Shown: positions 25,428 to 34,624, counted from the stretch's first letter. The stretch is DNA of 64,000 nt from Thermomicrobiales bacterium (GCA_019637585.1 JAHBVL010000003.1:153827-217826); one strand, 5' to 3'. The notes: generated by a model not told the origin, from the sequence alone. Numbers and translations are program-made.

Positions 25428-26132
25428 CTACCAGGGGGTGATGGCCGTCCACATTTCGTCGAGCTCTTCCGAGCTCAGAGCGACCAACGGACCGGCCACG
25501 TTGCCCGATTCGCCAGCTGTCGCGGAGCCGTCCGACCCAGACCCGGCGCTACCCGAACCTGCAGCCGCCGACGCCGCGCCGGAGTTGCCGCTACCGGAAC
25601 CGCCGCCTGAACCACTGCCGCCGCTCCCACCAGGGTTCGCTCCACCCTGACTGGCGCCGCCGCCCGAACCACCCGTCGCGGTGGCGCTGCCGCCACCCGA
25701 ACTGCTGGATGAGGAATTTCCGCCATTACCGCCCGTGGCGCCGCCACTGACTGCACTGCCGCCGTTGCCACCATTGCCGCCGGCGCCGCCCGGGCCGCCA
25801 CTGGCCGAGCCTCCGGCAGCCGTTCCGCCACTGCCGCCAGTACCACCGCCGCCGACACCCTCGCCGCCAACGCCAGCACCGCCACCCGCGCCGGTGTTTC
25901 CACCACCGCTCGTGTTGCCGCCTGTCGCCCCGCCGCCGCTGGCGCCACCACCAGTGCCGCTGCCGCTCGAAGCGTCGCCGCCGGAACTACTTCCGCCTTC
26001 ACCGTCGCCACCGCCGCTTCCCTCTGCCAGGACAGAGCGACCAGCGATCAGTGACGCGCCTGCGGCCACTGCGACCAGACCCGACTGCAAAAGACGCCGC
26101 CGACTATAGAGTTCACGTTCTGACTGCGACAT
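25428..26132 (-). CDS. Tat-exported Gly/Ser/Ala-rich low-complexity protein
   Basis: A 234-residue protein. The N terminus ELYSRRRLLQSGLVAVAAGA is a Tat-type signal with AEG cleavage site near residue 37. The next ~165 residues are almost entirely Gly, Ser, Ala, Thr and Asn in short irregular repeats (GGGASGGGATGGNTSGGG). The last ~25 residues return to normal composition and are acidic (VALSSEELDEMWTAITP). Because folded proteins normally use Tat, a disordered Gly-rich cargo is odd. The antisense frame is also open due to GCC/GGC codons, but it lacks a start context. No family is assigned; a surface or biofilm role is speculation. Confidence 0.72.
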   Translation of the reverse strand: MSQSERELYSRRRLLQSGLVAVAAGASLIAGRSVLAEGSGGGDGEGGSSSGGDASSGSGTGGGASGGGATGGNTSGGGNTGAGGGAGVGGEGVGGGGTGGSGGTAAGGSASGGPGGAGGNGGNGGSAVSGGATGGNGGNSSSSSSGGGSATATGGSGGGASQGGANPGGSGGSGSGGGSGSGNSGAASAAAGSGSAGSGSDGSATAGESGNVAGPLVALSSEELDEMWTAITPW

Positions 26133-26245
26133 TCATCGCCTCCCATTCCTCGTAGAGACGGCCATCAGCTCCGATGCGCGCGACAACCCCTGCCGTCTCC
26201 AGCCACCTGATGTCACCCTATCACGCTGACCATGCGCTCCGCAAG

Positions 26246-27772
26246 TCAACTGAGGCGGGAGAGCGCATGCAGTACCCCCTCGGTTTGAGTCTGAAGTTCC
26301 CGGTAGAGAGCGTACAACTCTCCGTAGAGCGCCGCGTGTTCCGCTCGGGGCTCGATCACTTCGCGGACTGTCACCCAGTCGCTGAGCGCGGCCCGGTTAG
26401 GCAAAACGCCGCTGGCCAAGCCGGCGAGAAAGGCGTCGCCATAGCATGCCCCGATCGTCTGGTTTGGCAAGACCTGAGGAACCTCGCAGACGTCCGAGAC
26501 GATCTGCATCCAGACGGGATTCTGCGCTCCCCCACCGACCGCCACCAGCCGCCGGGGAGTCGCACCCATACCGGACATGACCTCGAGGTTGTGTCGCACC
26601 CCGAATCCGGCCCCCTCCAGCACGGCCCGGTAGCAATGCCCTCTCGTGTGGGCCAGCGTCAAACCGGCCAGGACGCCGCGGGCTTCGGGATCGTTGATGG
26701 GGGTGCGCTCGCCACTCCAGTAAGGAAGGCAGATCACCCCATCCGCCCCCGGCGCTGTCTGCGCCGCTTCCGCGGCGAGCACTTCATACGCGTTGGGACC
26801 GCCGGCTCGCTCGGCATCGACAAGATCTGCGGCAAATGTGTCTCGAAACCAGCGGGTCAGCGCTCCAGTCGTCGACATGCCTCCCGCAATGTCGTGCAAC
26901 CCTTCGAAAAGGTACGCGGTCGACCACATTCGCCGGTCGGGAATCGGTTGTGCCGCGACCTGGATGAAGAACATCGTGGTGCCGTACATGACCATCATGT
27001 CGCCCACGTCAGCGACGCCCACGCTCACCGCTTCGGCGGCGGCGTCGATGGTTCCTGTTGTCACCGGTGTCCCGGCGCGGAGGCCGGTTTCCCTCGCAGC
27101 CGCTGCCGTAACCATGCCGGCGATCTCGTCCGGCCATAGGATGCGAGGCAAACGCTCGGGATCGCAAACGTCGTCCGCCCACCGGTCCGACCAGCCCTGT
27201 CGATGCCGGTCGTACAGCGGATTGAAGTAAGACGCAGTGTGATGATCGATAACCGCTTCGCCGGTCAGCTTCAACACCAGGTAGGAAGTGGAGGTCATCA
27301 ACCCGGTTGCCCGGGCGTCGATGTCTGGTTCGTTTTTCCGCAACCAGCGAATCTTCGGGGCGATCGATTGACTGGTCAGCACCATGCCGCCCGATTCGAG
27401 GAGCGCATCCTCGCCGATCAGGGAGGTCAATTCCTCGATCTCGACGGTGGCGCGTGTGTCGATGCCATAGAGAATGCCAGGTCGCAAAGCCCTGCCTTGC
27501 GCATCGACCGGCAGCAGACAGGGGCCGATGGCGCTCACCGCAACTGCGGCGACGTCCTCCCCCGTGAATCTACCGCTTGTCAACCGGCGAATCAGCGCCG
27601 CGCAGTCGTGCCACCAGACCGCATCGGCATCCTGCTCGGCCCACCCCGGACGCGGAATCGACAGATCATGCTCGATCGTTTCGGTCGCCAGGACATCCCC
27701 TTCCGGAGAGCACAGCACCGCTTTGCTGCTGAATGTCCCGACATCCACTCCCAGGAGCAATGAACCGGCCAC
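26246..27772 (-). CDS. FGGY-family carbohydrate kinase (xylulokinase-like)
   Basis: A 508-residue sugar kinase of the FGGY superfamily. The N-terminal ATPase lobe has LLLGVDVGTFSSKAVLCSPE and a substrate-site segment GPCLLPVDAQGRALRPGILY with Asp after GI. The C-terminal lobe has VICLPYWSGERTPINDPEAR and VAVGGGAQNPVWMQIVSDVC. PGWAEQDADAVW is typical of xylulose, gluconate and ribitol kinases. The sugar is not clear. The GTG start lies behind AGGCGGG. It is divergent from the 3-hydroxyacyl-CoA dehydrogenase-like gene, with about 120 bases between the starts. A second, different FGGY kinase is at 49410. Confidence 0.88.
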   Translation of the reverse strand: MAGSLLLGVDVGTFSSKAVLCSPEGDVLATETIEHDLSIPRPGWAEQDADAVWWHDCAALIRRLTSGRFTGEDVAAVAVSAIGPCLLPVDAQGRALRPGILYGIDTRATVEIEELTSLIGEDALLESGGMVLTSQSIAPKIRWLRKNEPDIDARATGLMTSTSYLVLKLTGEAVIDHHTASYFNPLYDRHRQGWSDRWADDVCDPERLPRILWPDEIAGMVTAAAARETGLRAGTPVTTGTIDAAAEAVSVGVADVGDMMVMYGTTMFFIQVAAQPIPDRRMWSTAYLFEGLHDIAGGMSTTGALTRWFRDTFAADLVDAERAGGPNAYEVLAAEAAQTAPGADGVICLPYWSGERTPINDPEARGVLAGLTLAHTRGHCYRAVLEGAGFGVRHNLEVMSGMGATPRRLVAVGGGAQNPVWMQIVSDVCEVPQVLPNQTIGACYGDAFLAGLASGVLPNRAALSDWVTVREVIEPRAEHAALYGELYALYRELQTQTEGVLHALSRLS

Positions 27773-27895
27773 CCCGCCTCGCCTTTCCGACTGATACCGA
27801 CCGCGGCCCGATGATAGCAGAGGGTCACAGGATCATTGATCCCGTACCATTGCGCGCATCAGATACGACTTATGGAAGGGGAGCAACGACGCGCT

Positions 27896-28798
27896 ATGAC
27901 CCAGGAAACAAGCGGCATCGAACGAGTCGCCATCATTGGCGCCGGAACGATGGGCGGGCAGATCGCCGCCAGGTCGGCGCTGGCCGGTAAAGAGGTGACG
28001 ATGTTCGATGCGCTGCCTGGCGCGGTCGACCGCTGCCGCGAACGGCAGGAGCGCGACATCCTTCCCGCGTTGGTCGCCACCGGGCAGTTCGGCGACACGG
28101 CTAGTGACGCGCTCAGCCGCATCAGACCGGCAACGTCGATGGCTGACGCGGTCGAAGGCGCTCAACTGGTCGTCGAAGCGGTGCGGGAGGATCTCGCAGT
28201 CAAACAGGAGGTCTTTACCGAGCTCTCCCACCTGACTGATGCCATTCTGGCGACCAACAGCTCATCCCTTCCGTCGTCGCTTCTAGCCAGCGCTACGGAG
28301 AATCCTTCCCGCCTGGTGAACATGCACTTTTTCGCACCGATCTGGGTGCGGACCATGCTCGAAGTCATGAGCTGTGGCCAAACCAGCGATGAGGTGTTCG
28401 ATGCAGCGATGGCCTACGGCCGCGACCTGAAGCTGACCGCGGCAGCGGTGCGCGTGGAGAGCAAGGGATTCATCATCAACCGCATCTGGCGAGCGATCAA
28501 ACGGGAGTCGCTGCGAGTCGTCGATGAGGGGGTCGCGGATCCTCACGATGTCGACAGACTCTTCATGATCTTCTTTCAATCCGGGTATCCCCCGTTTGGG
28601 ACAATGGACATGGTCGGTCTCGATGTCATCGAGGATATCGAGACGTCATACCAGAACGTGTCGCTCGATCCGACCGACACACCGTCGGCGGTGCTGCGGG
28701 CTATGGTCGAGGCCGGCACACTTGGCGAGAAAACCGGATCGGGTTTCTACCAGCACCCGACCCCCGCCTATCGGCAGAAGAGTTTTCTGGAGGTGTAG
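27896..28798 (+). CDS. 3-hydroxyacyl-CoA dehydrogenase-family oxidoreductase
   Basis: A 300-residue NAD-dependent enzyme. The Rossmann motif is VAIIGAGTMGGQIAARSALA at residues ~10-29. AQLVVEAVREDLAVKQEVFT and ILATNSSSLPSSLLASA match the family. MHFFAPIWVRTMLEVM replaces the usual HFFNPPxxMxLVE, with NP changed to AP. The C-terminal domain has SKGFIINRIWRAIKRESLRV and ends GEKTGSGFYQHP. The altered motif suggests a substrate other than 3-hydroxybutyryl-CoA, for example a hydroxy acid. ATG 27896 follows GGAAGGGGAG. The EthD-like gene overlaps its stop by one base. Confidence 0.85.
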   Translation: MTQETSGIERVAIIGAGTMGGQIAARSALAGKEVTMFDALPGAVDRCRERQERDILPALVATGQFGDTASDALSRIRPATSMADAVEGAQLVVEAVREDLAVKQEVFTELSHLTDAILATNSSSLPSSLLASATENPSRLVNMHFFAPIWVRTMLEVMSCGQTSDEVFDAAMAYGRDLKLTAAAVRVESKGFIINRIWRAIKRESLRVVDEGVADPHDVDRLFMIFFQSGYPPFGTMDMVGLDVIEDIETSYQNVSLDPTDTPSAVLRAMVEAGTLGEKTGSGFYQHPTPAYRQKSFLEV

Positions 28799-29121
28799 TG
28801 GTGTTCTATGTCGTCTTTCTGGTCAAGAAAAAAGAGGGAATGTCGCAGGAGGAGTTCGTCCGCTACTGGATCGGCGAACACACGCCATTCACGGCGAAAG
28901 TGCCCGGTCTGCGTGAGTACCATTGCTATCCCATGATCGGGTTCGACGGCGCCACGCCGCCGGTCGATGCCATTGCCTACATTGGATTCGATGACGAAGC
29001 CGCCTGGCGCGTCGCGGAAAAGAGCCCCGAGCTGGCCGAGTCGCTTGCCGACGCGCCGAACTTCCAGGACGTGAGCAGAACCTTCGCGTTTTGCGCGGAG
29101 AAGCACGTGATCGTTGGATAG
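28798..29121 (+). CDS. EthD-domain protein
   Basis: A 107-residue ferredoxin-like dimeric alpha/beta barrel protein. VFYVVFLVKKKEGMSQEEFV and RYWIGEHTPFTAKVPGLREY show the EthD pattern, with the WxxxHTP segment. EthD proteins help degrade ethers in some actinobacteria, but many family members have other roles. It starts at GTG GTG overlapping the upstream stop (28796-28798), with GGAGGTG nearby, so it is translationally coupled to the dehydrogenase and probably acts in the same pathway. The substrate is unknown. Confidence 0.8.
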   Translation: MVFYVVFLVKKKEGMSQEEFVRYWIGEHTPFTAKVPGLREYHCYPMIGFDGATPPVDAIAYIGFDDEAAWRVAEKSPELAESLADAPNFQDVSRTFAFCAEKHVIVG

Positions 29122-29141
29122 GTGGCAAGGCCACTCTTGCC

Positions 29142-29258
29142 GTCATCCCGACCGTAGCGCAGCCAAGTGGAGGGATCTCTCGTTCAGGCCCAGCCACTCC
29201 GCAAATGAGCGAGCTGCCAAACGCGAACGAGAGATCCCTCGACTTCGCTCGGGATGAG
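29142..29258. repeat. GTCATCC dispersed repeat, copy 4 (variant interior)
   Basis: Starts GTCATCCCGACCGTAGCGCA and ends CGACTTCGCTCGGGATGA, so the ends are inverted copies. GAGGGATCTCTCG and CGAGAGATCCCTC in the interior make a second inverted pair. It fills the gap between the convergent EthD-like and GTPase genes. Confidence 0.75.
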
Positions 29259-29273
29259 GGCCCGTAGTTCCTC

Positions 29274-29852
29274 TTACACGCGTCTGACGACCTCACGGGC
29301 GATGGCTTCCAGCGTCTCGACCACCCCGCGCCGCTCGAGTGCCGAGGCATACATCGCCGGGACGCCGTCACCGGCGATGGCGGCGATCAACTCGCCGGGC
29401 ACTGCCCTGTCCGCCACATCGAGCTTGTTGAACTGAACGACGACCGGCACGGCATCCCCCTCGCCGGGGTGAAGCGCTGAGAGCGCATCTCGCAGCTCCT
29501 GCATGCTCTGCGCGTTTTCGCGCTCTCTTCCCTGGCTGGCATCGGCAACAAAAACCACCCCATCAGCGCCGGTGAGCACCGCCATGCGCGCATCGTGCCG
29601 CCCCTCCTGGCCGGAAACGGTGTAGAGACGCAGGGTGATATCGAATCCGCTGCCATCGCCCAGCTCGAGCGGGACATAGTCGAAAAACACCGTCGGTTCG
29701 CCCTCGGAATCGAATTCCGCCAGCGGACCCCGTTGCGCTTCCGGAAGCGCCTGATAGAGCGCCCGGAGGTTGGTGGTTTTCCCACTGCGCGCCGGCCCGA
29801 AGTAGACGATCTTCGCCACGATCGATCGGGATTCGAGATCGATGAGCGCCAT
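29274..29852 (-). CDS. MglA-like small GTPase
   Basis: A 192-residue Ras-like GTPase. The P loop is YFGPARSGKTTNLRALYQ (about 17-34), with TVSGQEGRHDARMAVLTGAD for the G3 and switch II region and QFNKLD (about 140-145) for guanine recognition. The pattern matches the MglA group, which sets polarity and motility in Myxococcus with the partner MglB. No MglB or roadblock gene is adjacent. It is the last gene of the relA-to-purM operon, 11 bases after purM. Its role here is unknown; a polarity or signalling function is inferred from the family. Confidence 0.85.
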   Translation of the reverse strand: MALIDLESRSIVAKIVYFGPARSGKTTNLRALYQALPEAQRGPLAEFDSEGEPTVFFDYVPLELGDGSGFDITLRLYTVSGQEGRHDARMAVLTGADGVVFVADASQGRERENAQSMQELRDALSALHPGEGDAVPVVVQFNKLDVADRAVPGELIAAIAGDGVPAMYASALERRGVVETLEAIAREVVRRV

Positions 29853-29863
29853 GAATCGGCTCC

Positions 29864-30946
29864 TCAGTGGTCGCCCGTCACGCCGGCGATGACAATCTTC
29901 GCGGTTCCAGTGCTGCGGCCGACTCGTCCGATCACCCGTGGGTCGCCGGCGCCGAGCAGCGACCGGGCCGCGTCAGCTTCACTGACCGCCACCACGAATC
30001 CGATCCCCATGTTGAAGGCCCGGTAGCGATCGACGGGGTCGACATTGCCACGCAGGTTGAGATGATCGATCAGCGACGGCACGCTCCACGTCGACGGGTC
30101 GACCTCGGCTCGCAACCCGTCCGGGATCATGCGCGGAACGTTGTCCAGCAGTCCGCCCCCGGTGATGTGGGCCATGCCATGCACGATTCCACCATCGAGG
30201 AGCTGGCGAACAGCGGGTTGATAACTCGGGTGCGGCGCCAGGAGCGCGTCTCCCAGCGTCAGCCCGTCCGCATCGGACAACGGCTGATCGAGCAGCGCTC
30301 GGTCGTGCTCTCCTTCTCCGGTCAGACCAACGATTCGTCTGGCCAGGCTGTAGCCATTGGTGTGGAGCCCAATCGAGGGGAACCCGATCAGGACATCCCC
30401 TTCCGCCACCGCCGAGCCATCGATGTAGCCGAAGGGATCGACCTCGCCGACGATGAAGCCGGCCGCGTCGTACTCCCCGTCGCTGTACAGACCAGGCATC
30501 TCGGCCGTTTCCCCGCCGATCAGCGCCAACCCATTTTCGCGGCAAGCCTCGGCCATCCCCTCGACCAATCCCTCGAGTGCCTCGGTATCGAGTTTGCCCA
30601 TCGCGATGTAGTCGAGGAAAAAGAGAGGCCGGGCGCCGCAGGCCAGCAAGTCGTTGACGCAATGGCGAACCAGATCGCCGCCCACCCGGGCATGCGCGCT
30701 GCCGCCAGTCGCGAACGCCAGTTTGATCTTGGTGCCGATCCCATCGGCACTGGCCACCAGCAAACGGTCAGGCCCGGCCGGGAGTGGATAGACGCCGCCA
30801 AAGTGCCCGATTTCGCCCGTGCCGGCCGCGGATCCCAGCGTCGACCGGGCCATCTTGCCGATCGCGGAGAGGGAAGCCGCCGCCCGGTCGATATCGACCC
30901 CGGCATCCCGGTAGGTCAGACCCGTGGAAACGCCGTCGCCAGCCAT
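29864..30946 (-). CDS. purM: Phosphoribosylformylglycinamidine cyclo-ligase (AIR synthetase)
   Basis: A 360-residue enzyme of purine synthesis that closes FGAM to AIR using ATP. GLTYRDAGVDIDRAAASLSA is the usual N terminus. GHFGGVYPLPAGPDRLLVAS, DGIGTKIKLAFATG and HCVNDLLACGARPLFFLDYI are diagnostic, and GGETAEMPGLYSDGEYDAAG gives the ATP/substrate loop. Length is normal. Its ATG overlaps the hflX stop codon by one base (TGATG), so it is coupled. No other purine gene is in the operon, which is an unusual setting. Confidence 0.95.
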   Translation of the reverse strand: MAGDGVSTGLTYRDAGVDIDRAAASLSAIGKMARSTLGSAAGTGEIGHFGGVYPLPAGPDRLLVASADGIGTKIKLAFATGGSAHARVGGDLVRHCVNDLLACGARPLFFLDYIAMGKLDTEALEGLVEGMAEACRENGLALIGGETAEMPGLYSDGEYDAAGFIVGEVDPFGYIDGSAVAEGDVLIGFPSIGLHTNGYSLARRIVGLTGEGEHDRALLDQPLSDADGLTLGDALLAPHPSYQPAVRQLLDGGIVHGMAHITGGGLLDNVPRMIPDGLRAEVDPSTWSVPSLIDHLNLRGNVDPVDRYRAFNMGIGFVVAVSEADAARSLLGAGDPRVIGRVGRSTGTAKIVIAGVTGDH

Positions 30947-32241
30947 CAGGCCGCCGACTCCGGCGACTGGCGGGACTCGGCCACAGACGAAACGCCCTCT
31001 CCCCGGATCACGACAAAGGGTGAGAAACCGGTCAGCGCTCGCTCGGGCAACACGCCGGTCAGCACCGACCCCTGCTCGTTGTACGACGTCTCCTCGACCC
31101 GTCCGACCCGGTGGAAGAGATCGACGAGCTCCGATTTGGCGTAGGGAATGGTTACCTCGACCGGCACGAACCGCTGCTCGTCTTCGAGTGCCGCTTCGAT
31201 CTGTTCCAGCAGCTCCGGAATACCGTCGCCGGTCAAACCGGAAATCGCGGCAACCCGGTTGACGAGTTTCATCTGCTGCACGAACGCCGGGGGGTTCTCC
31301 TGGTCGGCCGGCAGCTGATCGATCTTGTTCATGGCCAGGACCACCGGTTTGTCATCATTCCCCAGCTCTTCGAGGACTTCCTCGACCGTCTGGGCTTGTT
31401 CTCGTGCGTTCGGATGGGTGACGTCCAGCACATGCACCAGCACGGTGGCTTCGCTGATCTCCTCCAGCGTCGCCCGAAACGCGGCGATGACCATCGTCGG
31501 CAGGTTATTGATGAATCCCACCGTGTCGGTGACCAGGACCTCCCGGCCGCTGGGCAGGAGCACGCGGCGCGTCGTCGGATCGAGCGTGGCAAAGAGCTTG
31601 TCCTCGGCCAGTACCAATGAACCGGTCAACGCATTGATCAGTGTGCTCTTTCCGGCATTCGTGTATCCCACGAGCGCCACAACCGGCATTCCCTTGTCTC
31701 GCCGGTGCTCGCGATAGAGCTCCCGGTGCCGGTGGACATCCGCCAGTTGCGACTTGATGAAGGCGATCCGTTTGCCGATTTCACGACGGTCCGATTCGAG
31801 CTGGGTTTCACCAGGACCGCGCAGACCTACCCCGCCCTGTGTCTGCCGGGAAAGGTGCGTCCACATACCGGTCAGCCGGGGCAACCGGTATTCCAGCTGC
31901 GCCAGCTCGACCTGCAAACGGCCCTCATGCGTCTGGGCGCGAGCGGCGAAGACATCGAGGATGAGCGCCGTACGGTCGAGAATCTTGGTGTCGAGCGCTT
32001 TCTCGAGATTGCGTTGCTGCGACGGTGAAAGCTCATCGTTGAAGATGATCAGGTCATAGTTCAGCGTCTCACGCAACGCATTGATTTCCTCGAGTTTGCC
32101 TTTGCCCACATAGGTGCCGGCAAGGGGATGAGTCAGCTTCTGCGACACCGACCCGACGATTTCGACTCCAGCCGATTCAGCCAGCCGGGCCAGCTCTTCC
32201 AGCGAGTCTTTCACGTCCCAGTCGTCGCGAAACGCCTGCAC
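30946..32241 (-). CDS. hflX: Ribosome-associated GTPase HflX (true start uncertain)
   Basis: A GTPase that binds and can split stalled ribosomes. The N-terminal part has [20 protein letters not shown] and [20 protein letters not shown]. The [20 protein letters not shown] linker is diagnostic. The G domain has [16 protein letters not shown] (G1), [11 protein letters not shown] (G3) and MNKIDQLP (G4). The first possible start is GTG 32241, but the frame upstream encodes EQALLVAV right before it, which matches the conserved beta strand at the start of HflX proteins. No ATG, GTG or TTG is in frame there, so a rare start (for example ATT at 32304) or a sequence change is likely. Confidence 0.9.
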   Translation of the reverse strand: MQAFRDDWDVKDSLEELARLAESAGVEIVGSVSQKLTHPLAGTYVGKGKLEEINALRETLNYDLIIFNDELSPSQQRNLEKALDTKILDRTALILDVFAARAQTHEGRLQVELAQLEYRLPRLTGMWTHLSRQTQGGVGLRGPGETQLESDRREIGKRIAFIKSQLADVHRHRELYREHRRDKGMPVVALVGYTNAGKSTLINALTGSLVLAEDKLFATLDPTTRRVLLPSGREVLVTDTVGFINNLPTMVIAAFRATLEEISEATVLVHVLDVTHPNAREQAQTVEEVLEELGNDDKPVVLAMNKIDQLPADQENPPAFVQQMKLVNRVAAISGLTGDGIPELLEQIEAALEDEQRFVPVEVTIPYAKSELVDLFHRVGRVEETSYNEQGSVLTGVLPERALTGFSPFVVIRGEGVSSVAESRQSPESAA

Positions 32242-32367
32242 GGCGACGAGCAGGGCCTGTTCACGTGGTTTGGCGGTTTCGCGTGCTTCCTGAGGTATGG
32301 GAATCTGTCCTTGCGTGACTGCGATGCGAACGACGTTACAGGGTATGAGGATACCGCGTCCGCCAGG

Positions 32368-33795
32368 TCAGGACACGCCCTCCGGCGTCCGGGAGCCAGC
32401 CAGAGCCATGGCGTCGTTCCACCGTTGCTGCAACCCGTCGACCGACGTCTTGCGCCGCTTGACCGATGCCGTTTCGTGGGTCAGCCAGTCGCGCATGGCG
32501 CTCGGAGCGGGCGCGCCGTCCGCGGTGCGACCCTCGATGAAACGCCGGGGCGCCAGGTACTTGCTCAGCGTTTCGAACTCGATGCCGATTTCCCGTCCGA
32601 GAACCAGTAATCCGGCGGCATCGATCATGTTTCTGTCGATCGCCGCGATTTCCAGTCCGTTGACGCGCAGGTGAGCCAGCACTCGCGCCGCGATGATCCG
32701 CGCATCGGCTGGACTGATGCCCTCCTCGATGACCAGGAAGTCGACGATATCGCTCGAGGTCAGATGTCCCTTGCCGGAACGATTGCCGAGCACCGCCCGG
32801 TTGATCTCGAACCCGCCTGAGAAGAGATCGGTCAGCAGGCTCAGAAGCTCGCGGGTGACGGAAATGGCGTCCAGGCAGGCATCGAGCGGTTCGTCGATCT
32901 CGAGTTGCGGTCCCACCGGGACCGTCGCCGCCCACTGCCGGACGCCACTGGCCGAATGCCGAACCCGCCTCACCAGCGAGAATCCGGCATCCACCTGCCG
33001 CGGACGGCGATACTGCGGCACGTCGGGCAACCTGCCCGAGCCTTCATCGGGAAACACAAACGCGTCTGGCTGGGTCAGCAGGACCTGGTTCACCAATTGG
33101 AGCGCCATTTCCCCGGCAGACGCGACACTTTCAGCGGCGGACGCTGCCGTCGCCAGATAGTCGGTGGCCGACACCGCGTCGAACACGCTGTTCACCGGCT
33201 TGTCGAATCCCAGCGCCGCCGCCAGCTCCGCCCGGTCGGGGGCGAAACGACTCGAGGCTCCGATGCCACCACCCAACGGCGACTGATTGACCTGCCCAAT
33301 CGCGAACTCACAGACATCGACGCCCCGCGCCAGCCTGCCGACCGGTCCGCCCAGGAGTCCAGCGAGCGTCGTCGGCTGAAGGGGTTGATTCCCGGCCCAG
33401 ATCGGCAACATGGTGACCAGATGAACGCCGGCCATTCGCAACAATGCGTCGGAGAGATCGAGCGCCGCTCTGGCCGTTTGAGTGAGCTCCGCCCGAATCA
33501 TCAGGCGAGCAACACCATGGCAGATCTCCGCCGACCCGCGCCCCATCGATGCGACCCCCTTCAGCTGGGAAGGGACCAGGGCATCGAGGTGCTCGTCGAA
33601 GGCGATTACCGCATCGAGCAGAGATGGCGCGTCGGGAATCGAGCGGGAAATATTGTCGCAAGCGCCAATCAGCGTTTCGCGGACCTCATCGTCGAATGAT
33701 CCCTGTCCGGCAAGCCCGTGAACGTGCGCGGCGGCGATCGCGCCGAGTGCCTGCCAGCGCTGCTGGGCTCGCGTCGTCGATTCAGCGTCAGTCAT
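32368..33795 (-). CDS. Argininosuccinate-lyase-like protein lacking catalytic motifs
   Basis: A 475-residue helical protein of the aspartase/fumarase superfamily. NQSPLGGGIGASSRFAPDRA and NSVFDAVSATDYLATAASAA match the mid-domain of argininosuccinate lyase, where NPLG-x-GA and NSLDAVSDRD are normal. The C terminus (VIEEGISPADARIIAARVLA and a following ~60 residues) matches the ASL C-terminal domain. But the signature loop GSSIMPQKKNPD is replaced by a segment around GSGRLPDVPQYRRPRQVDAG, and the THxQ-AQP segment reads GNQPLQPTTL. It therefore probably does not make arginine. Its start overlaps lgt by eight bases. Confidence 0.7.
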   Translation of the reverse strand: MTDAESTTRAQQRWQALGAIAAAHVHGLAGQGSFDDEVRETLIGACDNISRSIPDAPSLLDAVIAFDEHLDALVPSQLKGVASMGRGSAEICHGVARLMIRAELTQTARAALDLSDALLRMAGVHLVTMLPIWAGNQPLQPTTLAGLLGGPVGRLARGVDVCEFAIGQVNQSPLGGGIGASSRFAPDRAELAAALGFDKPVNSVFDAVSATDYLATAASAAESVASAGEMALQLVNQVLLTQPDAFVFPDEGSGRLPDVPQYRRPRQVDAGFSLVRRVRHSASGVRQWAATVPVGPQLEIDEPLDACLDAISVTRELLSLLTDLFSGGFEINRAVLGNRSGKGHLTSSDIVDFLVIEEGISPADARIIAARVLAHLRVNGLEIAAIDRNMIDAAGLLVLGREIGIEFETLSKYLAPRRFIEGRTADGAPAPSAMRDWLTHETASVKRRKTSVDGLQQRWNDAMALAGSRTPEGVS

Positions 33796-34624
33796 TCGTG
33801 GCGTTCACACTCTGGAGGGGAATATCGGCAACAATCGCACCTGGCCAGATCGACCGGCGCATCATGAAGAGCACGCCCCCGGCCAGAATCAGTCCGCCGC
33901 TCACCCAATACGCGGCGGGCCAGGGCCCAATATACAGGCTATCGGTCCGCATCCTCTCGATGATGAAACGAACCACCCCGTAGAGGATCATGTAGATCCA
34001 GATCGCATCCCCCTCCCGCCAGAAGCGGTTCGCCGGCATGCGTCGCACGATCGCGATCAGGACCAACGCGATGCCGATGTCCAGGATCGACTCGTAGAGA
34101 AAAGTGGGATGAAAGGTCTCAGCGTTTTCGAATCCGGGTGGCCGGCGGCCCGGGTCGATTTCCACGCCCCAGGGGAGATCGGTTGGCCGGCCAAAGGCCT
34201 CCTGATTGGCCCAGTTTCCCCAACGGCCGATGGCCTGTCCGATCGGTACAACCGCGATGATCAGATCGCCCCAGGTCAGGAATCGCTGCTTGCGATAGCG
34301 ACAATAGAGATAGAGCCCCAGCGCTCCACCGGCCAGCGCGCCATGCACCGTCAGTCCACCCAGCCGCACATTCACCGCCTGGTCGGGATTGCCCAGGTAG
34401 TAGTCGGGATCGAGCGCCAGGTAGTAAAGCCGCGCACCGAGCAATGCCAGGAGCACGATCCAGGGCGCCACATCGAGGGGGAAATCAGGATCGAGATGCC
34501 GTTCGCGGGCCAGTTGCCGCAGGACAGCGATCGCGCAAAGCACCCCCAGCAGAATGAAGACCGCATACCAGCGAATCTCCAAACCGAACAGCGCAACGGC
34601 AACGGGATCGGACGGACTTGGCAT
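33788..34624 (-). CDS. lgt: Prolipoprotein diacylglyceryl transferase
   Basis: A 278-residue inner-membrane enzyme that adds diacylglycerol to the lipobox Cys of prolipoproteins. WYAVFILLGVLCAIAVLRQL is the first helix region. GRWGNWANQEAFGRPTDLPW is the Lgt signature with the essential Arg, and RFIIERMRTDSLYIGPW is the conserved C-terminal motif. Seven helices are predicted. The ATG at 34624 overlaps the kinase stop (TTGATG). A client lipoprotein with a lipobox lies at 56775. It is in an operon with relA and hflX, and the next gene overlaps its end by eight bases. Confidence 0.94.
   Translation of the reverse strand: MPSPSDPVAVALFGLEIRWYAVFILLGVLCAIAVLRQLARERHLDPDFPLDVAPWIVLLALLGARLYYLALDPDYYLGNPDQAVNVRLGGLTVHGALAGGALGLYLYCRYRKQRFLTWGDLIIAVVPIGQAIGRWGNWANQEAFGRPTDLPWGVEIDPGRRPPGFENAETFHPTFLYESILDIGIALVLIAIVRRMPANRFWREGDAIWIYMILYGVVRFIIERMRTDSLYIGPWPAAYWVSGGLILAGGVLFMMRRSIWPGAIVADIPLQSVNATND

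Noticed and set aside
25681-26109. A proline-rich plus-strand frame opposite the Gly-rich protein
   Set aside because: GGC/GCC repeats are open on both strands. Only the minus strand has an export signal and a sensible C-terminal end.
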